The notes under the pieces were generated by a model. The model made no database searches. It was not told the DNA's origin and saw only the letters and a list, made by a program, of their open reading frames with translations. Below are positions 23,620-28,469 of a stretch of 28,469 nt of DNA, piece by piece (position 1 is the first letter of the stretch; every line of letters starts with the position of its first letter). Position numbers and translations under genes: made by a program. Where the stretch lies: the NCBI GenBank assembly GCA_003525885.1, contig DQIG01000031.1, positions 1 through 28,469 of the forward strand, written 5' to 3'. The stretch is from Stenotrophomonas sp. Its GTDB lineage: Bacteria; Pseudomonadota; Gammaproteobacteria; Xanthomonadales; Xanthomonadaceae.

Positions 23620-24282
23620 GCGCAAATGGTTCGGGCGCTTTGGTGGGCCCGGCGGGCGGCGCTTGTTGAACGGCGGTTGCCCGCGCCAGTAGCGGATCAG
23701 CAGCCAGCCAAACAGCATGCCGCCGAGGTGCGCGAAGTGGGCCACGCCCGGCTGCCAACCGGTCACGCCCAGCACCAGCTCACCCACGCCAAACAGGATC
23801 ACGAAGGTCCGCGCCTTCATCGGGATCGGCGGGAACAGCAGCATCACCCGCTGGTTCGGGAACAGCATGCCGTAGGCCAGCAGCAGGCCGAACACGCCGC
23901 CGGAGGCGCCCAGCACCGCGGCCGGGTTTTCCAGCAGCGTGCCCACCAGCAGCTGGCAGACGCCGGCACCGGCCACGCAGACCAGGTAATAGAGCAGGAA
24001 GCGCTTCTCGCCCCAGGTCTGCTCCAGCGGCGCGCCAAACATGAAGACCGCCAGCATGTTGAAGAACAGATGGCCGAAGCTGCCATGCAGGAAGCCATAG
24101 GTCAGCAGCTGCCACGGCTGGAAGTTGCCACCCGGCGAGAACGCATCGAAGCCCTGCTGCAGTGGTTGCAGCATGAACGGCTCGAAGGTCTGCATGCCGA
24201 GCAGGAACGGCTGCTGCAGCAGGAACAGGATCGCGTTGGCGATCAGCAGGGCCTTAGTGACGGTAGGCAGTCGCGGGAACAT
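23608..24282 (-). CDS. Rhomboid family intramembrane serine protease
   Basis: Predicted 224-residue inner-membrane protein with six hydrophobic helices. The catalytic pair is present: Ser127 in LGASGGVFG and His185 in HFAHLGGMLFG. HGSFGHLFFNM (66-76) holds the conserved His/Asn of helix 2 that forms the oxyanion hole. It ends in a short basic, proline-rich cytoplasmic tail. It should cleave single-pass membrane proteins; no partner is visible. The ATG at 24282 has no good ribosome site; GGAGG lies 22 bases upstream and better fits a 17-codon overlapping frame. A TATGAT box is 27 bases before the ATG. The stop falls in a perfect hairpin. Confidence 0.92.
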   Translation of the reverse strand: MFPRLPTVTKALLIANAILFLLQQPFLLGMQTFEPFMLQPLQQGFDAFSPGGNFQPWQLLTYGFLHGSFGHLFFNMLAVFMFGAPLEQTWGEKRFLLYYLVCVAGAGVCQLLVGTLLENPAAVLGASGGVFGLLLAYGMLFPNQRVMLLFPPIPMKARTFVILFGVGELVLGVTGWQPGVAHFAHLGGMLFGWLLIRYWRGQPPFNKRRPPGPPKRPNHLRSVK

Positions 24283-24296
24283 GGGAGCACCGGCAT
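24243..24296 (-). CDS. Possible 17-residue leader peptide overlapping the rhomboid start
   Basis: ATG at 24296 preceded at seven bases by a perfect GGAGG (24304..24308), reading MPVLPCSRDCLPSLRPC and then TGA. It overlaps the start of the rhomboid gene by about 40 bases in another frame. It is rich in Pro and Cys. It may be chance, or translation of it may control the weakly initiated rhomboid gene. Confidence 0.25.
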   Translation of the reverse strand: MPVLPCSRDCLPSLRPC

Positions 24297-24308
24297 GGAA
24301 CGGCCTCC

Positions 24309-24314
24309 ATCATA
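24309..24314 (-). promoter_or_regulatory. Putative -10 box for the rhomboid gene
   Basis: On the minus strand GGCTATGATGG contains TATGAT, 27 bases before the ATG, the same box and spacing as upstream of mrp. No certain -35. Confidence 0.3.
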
Positions 24315-24375
24315 GCCGCAGCACCGTGTGTTGTTGGCGACCGGCAGGTGCAGCCTGTTCAGTCGCCAGCGGTGC

Positions 24376-24807
24376 TCAGCCCGGGCCCCACACCGCGGCA
24401 TCCAGCGCCACCGCCGGATCGGTCGCCGGCATCCGCACCCGGCCGTTCTCCACCCGCACGCCCTCGGCACGCAGCCGCTGCGACTGCTCGCGCCAGCCGG
24501 CCGAACCTTCTTCCATGGCGATGCGTCCATCCGAGCGCAGCACGCGGTGCCAGGGCAGTTCCGGGTCGTCGTTCTGGCCAAGGATGCGCGCGGTCAGGCG
24601 CGCACGCCCGGGCAGGCCGGCGCGCATCGCCACCTGCCCATAGCCCATCACCTGCCCCGCCGGGATCGCGCGGATCACCGCCAGGATGCGCGCACGCGCC
24701 TGCTCCGGCGTCAGCGCCGCAGGCGGGTCACCAGCAGAACGCCGATCAGCACCAGCACGGTGCCGGCGATCTGCGCCGGCCCCATCGGTTCGTCGAGCAG
24801 CCATAGG
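24376..24807 (-). CDS. Alkyltransferase-like protein (ATL, MGMT family)
   Basis: Homologue of the DNA-binding domain of O6-alkylguanine-DNA alkyltransferase. The core runs from LTPEQARARILAVIRAIPAG through GQVMGYGQVAMRAGLPGRAR to LPWHRVLRSDGRIAMEEG. The active-site PCHR of true methyltransferases is PWHR, so it cannot accept an alkyl group; such ATL proteins bind O6-alkylguanine lesions and hand them to nucleotide excision repair. The start is unclear. The only ATG before the core is at 24807, well inside the EamA gene, and would add a basic, low-complexity leader. A CTG at 24714 overlaps the EamA stop (CTGA) and would give about 112 residues, the normal ATL size. It is probably in an operon with the transporter gene. 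Confidence 0.85.
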   Translation of the reverse strand, partial: PMAARRTDGAGADRRHRAGADRRSAGDPPAALTPEQARARILAVIRAIPAGQVMGYGQVAMRAGLPGRARLTARILGQNDDPELPWHRVLRSDGRIAMEEGSAGWREQSQRLRAEGVRVENGRVRMPATDPAVALDAAVWGPG

Positions 24808-25631
24808 CTCATCACGATGGTGGAAACAGGGCCCAGCATACCGACCTGCGCGGCCAGCGACGAACCCACGCGCTGCACCGCCAGCATGATGGCCAGCACC
24901 GGCAGCACCGTGCACACGGTGGCATTGACCAACGACAGCCACTGCACCGGCGCCGGCGCCTGCCACAGCAGCGGCAGTGGATGGGTCACCGCGAAATGCA
25001 GCAGCACCAGCACGCCCGCCACGCAGCTGGCATAGGCGGTCAGCCGCACCGCACCGATACGCGCGACCACCTGCCCACTGCCGAACAGGTACAACGCGTA
25101 ACTGAGCGCACTGCCCAGCACCAGCAGGCTGCCGACGATGATCTGCCCGCCCTCGCGCTGCAGGTCATGCCCAAAGGCCAGCAGCACGCCCAGATAGCTC
25201 AGCACCAACGCGCCGATCTGCCAGCGCCCTGGCCGCTGGCGCGCCAGCAGCACGTTGATCAGCAGCACCAGGGTTGGGTTCAAGTACAGGATCAGTCGTT
25301 CAAGGGTCACGCTGATGTACTGCAAGCCCTGGAAATCGAGCAGGCTGGACAGGTAGTAGCCGGTGAAGCCCAGCCACAGCACGCGGGCGCGGTCGGCCCA
25401 GGACAGCGACGTGGCCCGGCGCGCGGCCCACAAGGCCATCAACGCGAACAAGGGCAGCGCCATCAGCATGCGCAGGGCGAGCAGCGTGGTGGCATCCACA
25501 CCGTGGCGCAGGCCAAGCTTGACGATGATCGCCTTGCCGGACGCGGCGATGGCGCCGATCGCAGCCAGGCCGATCCCCCCCAGCGCGATGCGTGGGGAAG
25601 CGGTTGCGATACGGGAAGTGGGGCTGGACAT
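24711..25631 (-). CDS. EamA/DMT family transporter
   Basis: Predicted 306-residue inner-membrane protein with about ten hydrophobic helices arranged as two EamA repeats, as in the drug/metabolite transporter superfamily. The first repeat starts GIGLAAIGAIAASGKAIIVK; the second ends with the family-like SLWLLDEPMGPAQIAGTVLV followed by a short basic tail RLRR. LQYISVTLERLILYLNPTLV corresponds to the conserved E/P region of repeat one. Start at 25631 (MSSPTSRIATASPRIALGG) is the first that leads straight into the membrane part; the ribosome site is weak and an ATG at 25652 is possible. The direction and substrate of transport are unknown. Confidence 0.88.
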   Translation of the reverse strand: MSSPTSRIATASPRIALGGIGLAAIGAIAASGKAIIVKLGLRHGVDATTLLALRMLMALPLFALMALWAARRATSLSWADRARVLWLGFTGYYLSSLLDFQGLQYISVTLERLILYLNPTLVLLINVLLARQRPGRWQIGALVLSYLGVLLAFGHDLQREGGQIIVGSLLVLGSALSYALYLFGSGQVVARIGAVRLTAYASCVAGVLVLLHFAVTHPLPLLWQAPAPVQWLSLVNATVCTVLPVLAIMLAVQRVGSSLAAQVGMLGPVSTIVMSLWLLDEPMGPAQIAGTVLVLIGVLLVTRLRR

Positions 25632-25710
25632 CAGGACGACGGCGGGCCGCATGGGGCGGCCCGGAAAGGCGTGGGGGCCATCATTGTCGCATGGAGGCGC
25701 CCGCTGACCT

Positions 25711-25779
25711 GTAGAGCCGAGCCCGCGCTCGGCTTCGCCAACCCTGGGCGACAAGCAGCCGAGCATGGCTCGGCTCTAC
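25711..25779. repeat. Inverted pair of SMAG-like REP elements
   Basis: GTAG plus AGCCGAGC, CCGC, GCTCGGCT (25711..25735) faces AGCCGAGC, AT, GGCTCGGCT and CTAC (25758..25779). The two hairpins have the GTAG heads outward, the dimer form typical of these elements. They sit between the glutathione reductase stop and the transporter start, both minus strand, so they may separate the two transcripts. Confidence 0.75.
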
Positions 25780-25790
25780 AACGGCCCGGC

Positions 25791-27149
25791 TCAGCGCATC
25801 AGCACCACTTCCTCAGCCGAGGTCGGGTGGATCGCCACGGTATCGTCGAACTGGGCCTTGGTCGCGCCCATCTTCACTGCCACCGCGAAGCCCTGCAGGA
25901 TCTCGTCGGCCGCTTCGCCCAGCAGGTGGATACCCACCACGCGTTCCTCCGGGCCCGCGCAGACCATCTTGAACAGGCTGCGCTGGGTGCCATTGGCCAG
26001 CGCCTGCAGCATCGGACGGAAACGGCTGTGGTAAACGCTTACCTGGTCGAAACGTGCACGCGCTTCTTCCTCGCTCATGCCCACCGCGCCCAGCGGCGGA
26101 TGCGAGAACACCACGCTGGCCACGTTTTCGTAATCCATCTTCGATTGCGGGCGACCACCGAACAGGCGGTCCATCAGCCGCCGCGAAGCCGCCACCGCCA
26201 CCGGAGTCAGGCCGACCTTGCCAGCGATGTCACCCACCGCGTGCACGCTCGGCACAGAGGTGGTCTGCCATTCGTCCACCTGCACCTGCTGGTGCTCGCC
26301 AATGCCGATGCCGAGCGCTTCCAGGCCCAGGTCACGGCTGTTGCCGCGGCGGCCGGTGGCAAAGAACACGGCATCGAACACATTGTCGAGCGGGCCGTCA
26401 TGACCGAACGCACGCACGCGTTCGCCATCGCGCTGCAGTTCGCGCAGGCGGTAGTCGAAATGGATGCGCACGCCCTGCTGCTTCAGGTTCTCGGCCAGCT
26501 GGTCGGTCAGTTCGTAGTCGAAGCGCTCCAGCAGACGCTTGCCGCGTACCAGCAGGCTCACCTTGCTGCCCAGCGCCTGCAGCAACCCGGCCAGTTCCAC
26601 CGCGATGTAACCGCCACCAATGATCGCCACCTCGGCCGGTGCCGCACGCAGATCGAAGAAATCATCGGAGACCAGGCCCAGTTCGGCACCGGGAATGTCG
26701 GGCCGCAGCGGGTGCGCGCCGGTGGCGATCAGGATGTGCTCGGCGCTGTAGCGCACGCCATCGCTGCAGGCCACGGTGTGTGCATCGAGCAGATGGCCGC
26801 GTGCCGGGATGCGCACCACGCCGGTTTCATCCAGGCGCTTGAGGTAGCTGGTGTGGATGTTGCTGATGTAGGCCTGGCGATGGATCACCAGTTCCTTCCA
26901 CGACAGAGCCGGGCGTGCCTCGACATCGAAGCCCATCGCATTGGCCAGGCCGATGCGCTCGTGCAGGTCGGCCGCCAGCCACATCGCCTTCTTCGGCACG
27001 CAGCCAACATTGACACAGGTACCGCCCAGTTCGCCGGGCTCCAGCATCGCCACGCGCTTGCCATGCTGCGCCGCGCGGATCGCACCGGCCAGGCCGGCGG
27101 AGCCGCCGCCAAGGACGATCAGGTCGTAATCATAGGGTGCAGTGCTCAT
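25791..27149 (-). CDS. gor: Glutathione-disulfide reductase
   Basis: Predicted 452-residue NADPH-dependent flavoenzyme that reduces glutathione disulfide in the cytoplasm. The FAD motif GGGSAG is at about 14-19, and the redox disulfide is Cys45-Cys50 in GGTCVNVGCVPKK. The NADPH site IIGGGYIAVELAGLLQALGS is followed by VRGKRLLERFD, with arginines placed to bind the 2'-phosphate. The second FAD site is VHAVGDIAG, and the end HPTSAEEVVLMR carries the catalytic His-Glu pair of the partner subunit. HPTS-type ends and the length fit glutathione reductase rather than lipoamide dehydrogenase. The ATG overlaps the stop of the DAO-family gene by ATGA, which chose the start; the open frame runs on to 27632 only as a shadow. 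Confidence 0.94.
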   Translation of the reverse strand: MSTAPYDYDLIVLGGGSAGLAGAIRAAQHGKRVAMLEPGELGGTCVNVGCVPKKAMWLAADLHERIGLANAMGFDVEARPALSWKELVIHRQAYISNIHTSYLKRLDETGVVRIPARGHLLDAHTVACSDGVRYSAEHILIATGAHPLRPDIPGAELGLVSDDFFDLRAAPAEVAIIGGGYIAVELAGLLQALGSKVSLLVRGKRLLERFDYELTDQLAENLKQQGVRIHFDYRLRELQRDGERVRAFGHDGPLDNVFDAVFFATGRRGNSRDLGLEALGIGIGEHQQVQVDEWQTTSVPSVHAVGDIAGKVGLTPVAVAASRRLMDRLFGGRPQSKMDYENVASVVFSHPPLGAVGMSEEEARARFDQVSVYHSRFRPMLQALANGTQRSLFKMVCAGPEERVVGIHLLGEAADEILQGFAVAVKMGATKAQFDDTVAIHPTSAEEVVLMR

Positions 27150-28396
27150 CGGAATCGCTCGGGTCGGTAAGGGGCAGGATCGATCGCTGGCGTGCGGCCG
27201 CAGACGAGATCGGCGATCAGCTGGCCGGTGCCGGCGCTCATGCTGATGCCGAGCATGCCATGCCCCGCTGCAAGCCAGACGTGAGGATGCGCGGGCGCGC
27301 GGCCGATCAATGGCACGTCGTCCACGCTCATGGGGCGCCAACCGCACCATTGCTCCTGCAGCTGCGCACCACGCGGTGTGCGCAGGTAATGGTCGGCAGC
27401 GTGCTGCAGGGCCTGCAGGCGGGTCGCGCGCAGCCGTGGGTCGGCACCGGCGAATTCCATGGTGCCACCAAGCCGCAGCGCCTCGCGCCAGGCAATCACG
27501 AACACGGAGTGGTCCTTCAGGACCACCGGGCGCTTCGGCACCTGCGACGGTCGCGACCAGGTCAGCGAGTAGCCCTTGCCGGGCTGGATCGGCACGCGCA
27601 GGTCCAGTTGCCGCGCCCAGCGCGGCGACCACGGCCCGGTCGCCAGCACCAGTTCGCGTGCGTGCAGCGTGCGTTCGCCGACGTGCACGCGCACACCCTG
27701 CGCGTCGGCACTGAAATCCTGCATGTCCGCCTGCTCCTCGATCACCACGCCCTGCGCACGCAACACGCGCGCCAGTTCAGCGGTGTAGCGGTCCGGGCGC
27801 AGCTGGGCATCGCCGGCAAAGTGGATCGCACCGGCGAGTCGATCATGGAACGCCGGGTTGTCGCGCACATAGTCGGCGCCATCGATGCAGGCCGTGGCAA
27901 TACCCTGCGCGTTCAGCGCTTCGCACTCGGCAGCATGGTGATCGAAATTGCGGGCATCGCCGAACACATAGTCCAGGCCGCGTGCATCGAACTCGCAGTC
28001 CAGCGCATGCGCCTGCACCCAGTGGGCCAGGCGCAGCCGTGAATCATTCAACAGTGCGCCGCGTGCCCGCGTGGCGTGCAGCCAGTCACGTGCGTTGCAG
28101 CGCGCCCCGAACTGCAGCAGCCAGCGCCATAATGCAGGGTCCAGGCGCGTACGCACGTACAACGGCGCACGCGGATCGAGCATCCAGCGCAGCGCACGCA
28201 ATGGCACTCCTGGTGCCGCCAGCGGTGGTGCGTGGCTGGGGGTGATGGTGCCGCAGTTGCCATGCGACGTCGCGCCGCCGACACACCCACGGTCGATCAC
28301 GCGAACCTGCCGGCCCTGTGCGCGCAGCGCCAGCGCGGCGGCCAGTCCAATGGCACCGGCGCCGACCACGATCACATCCTCGCGCGCGCCCTGCAT
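27146..28396 (-). CDS. FAD-dependent oxidoreductase of the DAO family (D-amino-acid dehydrogenase-like)
   Basis: Predicted 416-residue flavoprotein. VIVVGAGAIGLAAALALRAQ gives the Rossmann GxGxxG at 12-17, and ATSHGNCGTITPSHAPPLAA resembles the substrate-side N-terminal block of DadA-type dehydrogenases. LVLATGPWSPRWARQL and the C-terminal GWRPMSVDDVPLIGRAPAHP and AAGHGMLGISMSAGTGQLIA are typical of D-amino-acid or D-hydroxyproline dehydrogenases. The exact substrate cannot be told. It overlaps gor by four bases (ATGA), so both are made from one message. It starts three bases after the stop of a further minus-strand frame. Confidence 0.88.
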   Translation of the reverse strand: MQGAREDVIVVGAGAIGLAAALALRAQGRQVRVIDRGCVGGATSHGNCGTITPSHAPPLAAPGVPLRALRWMLDPRAPLYVRTRLDPALWRWLLQFGARCNARDWLHATRARGALLNDSRLRLAHWVQAHALDCEFDARGLDYVFGDARNFDHHAAECEALNAQGIATACIDGADYVRDNPAFHDRLAGAIHFAGDAQLRPDRYTAELARVLRAQGVVIEEQADMQDFSADAQGVRVHVGERTLHARELVLATGPWSPRWARQLDLRVPIQPGKGYSLTWSRPSQVPKRPVVLKDHSVFVIAWREALRLGGTMEFAGADPRLRATRLQALQHAADHYLRTPRGAQLQEQWCGWRPMSVDDVPLIGRAPAHPHVWLAAGHGMLGISMSAGTGQLIADLVCGRTPAIDPAPYRPERFR

Positions 28397-28399
28397 CGA

Positions 28400-28469
28400 T
28401 CAGCCCAGCCCGGCCTCGCGCCGCATCGGCGGCCACTGCCGGGAGGGCATCGCACGCCACAGCCATTCC
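28400..28469 (-). CDS. C-terminal fragment of an unidentified gene
   Basis: An open minus-strand frame enters from the right edge and ends at TGA 28402..28400 with EWLWRAMPSRQWPPMRREAG and LG. The stop is three bases before the DAO-family ATG, the tight spacing expected in an operon. Only 22 codons are visible, so neither the family nor even coding status is certain. Confidence 0.4.
   Translation of the reverse strand, partial: EWLWRAMPSRQWPPMRREAGLG

Noticed and set aside
24981..27170. Long plus-strand frame opposite the transporter and glutathione reductase
   Set aside because: Gln/His/Arg-rich, crosses an intergenic REP pair and has no motifs.
27150..27632. Upstream in-frame extension of glutathione reductase
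   Set aside because: It runs inside the DAO-family gene. The ATG at 27149 gives the family-length protein and an ATGA coupling.
1..28469. CRISPR arrays, tRNA or rRNA genes, insertion sequences
   Set aside because: I looked for regularly spaced repeats, cloverleaf patterns and transposase frames and saw none; the repeats found are REP-type hairpins, one direct repeat pair and one inverted repeat.

Overview
The window is GC-rich chromosomal DNA that looks like Stenotrophomonas (maltophilia group) or a close Xanthomonadaceae relative. The grounds are several TonB-dependent receptors close together, very GC-biased codons, promoters of the extended -10 type (TGC-TATAGT, TGC-TAGAAT), and GTAG-headed REP hairpins of the kind called SMAG in S. 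maltophilia. Species assignment is inference; nothing here identifies it uniquely.

Left edge (1-3800, minus strand): part of a lambda-type siphophage tail module. In order of transcription it holds the tail tube protein, tail assembly chaperone G, a G-T fusion made by a programmed -1 frameshift (A AAA AAC followed by a hairpin), the tape-measure protein and the start of the next tail gene. No head, connector or tail-terminator gene lies upstream of the tube gene. Instead there are two minus-strand terminators with no gene feeding them, then host genes.

Housekeeping block (3990-6850): a plus-strand cluster of dienelactone hydrolase, HIT protein and a 55-residue membrane protein converges on the minus-strand pair mrp/apbC and dcd (dCTP deaminase).

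Outer-membrane uptake block (6890-16300): two tandem, highly similar TonB-dependent receptors on the plus strand face a third, different receptor on the minus strand. Each receptor has its own terminator. The first two share a gapless promoter-proximal motif, and the third has a looser version.

Peptidase block (16300-21330): two adjacent M13 (neprilysin-like) genes. The first is a lipoprotein with an intact zinc site. The second is a secreted paralogue whose zinc-binding His, transition-state His and substrate-binding Asn are all replaced, so it is probably a pseudo-peptidase. The gap between them carries a perfect-palindrome terminator, REP hairpins and a 24-bp direct repeat.

Right part (21400-28469): a PhnB-type VOC protein whose 3' end runs into a perfect 27-bp inverted repeat, a phytoene-dehydrogenase-like FAD oxidoreductase, then minus-strand genes for a rhomboid protease, an alkyltransferase-like protein (PWHR instead of PCHR), an EamA/DMT transporter, glutathione reductase and a DAO-family FAD oxidoreductase. 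The last two overlap by four bases. The tail of one further minus-strand gene reaches the right edge.

The points most worth following are the degenerate M13 paralogue beside its intact partner, the headless tail module with its frameshift cassette, the 27-bp inverted repeat that supplies the end of a reading frame, and the shared receptor promoter motif.
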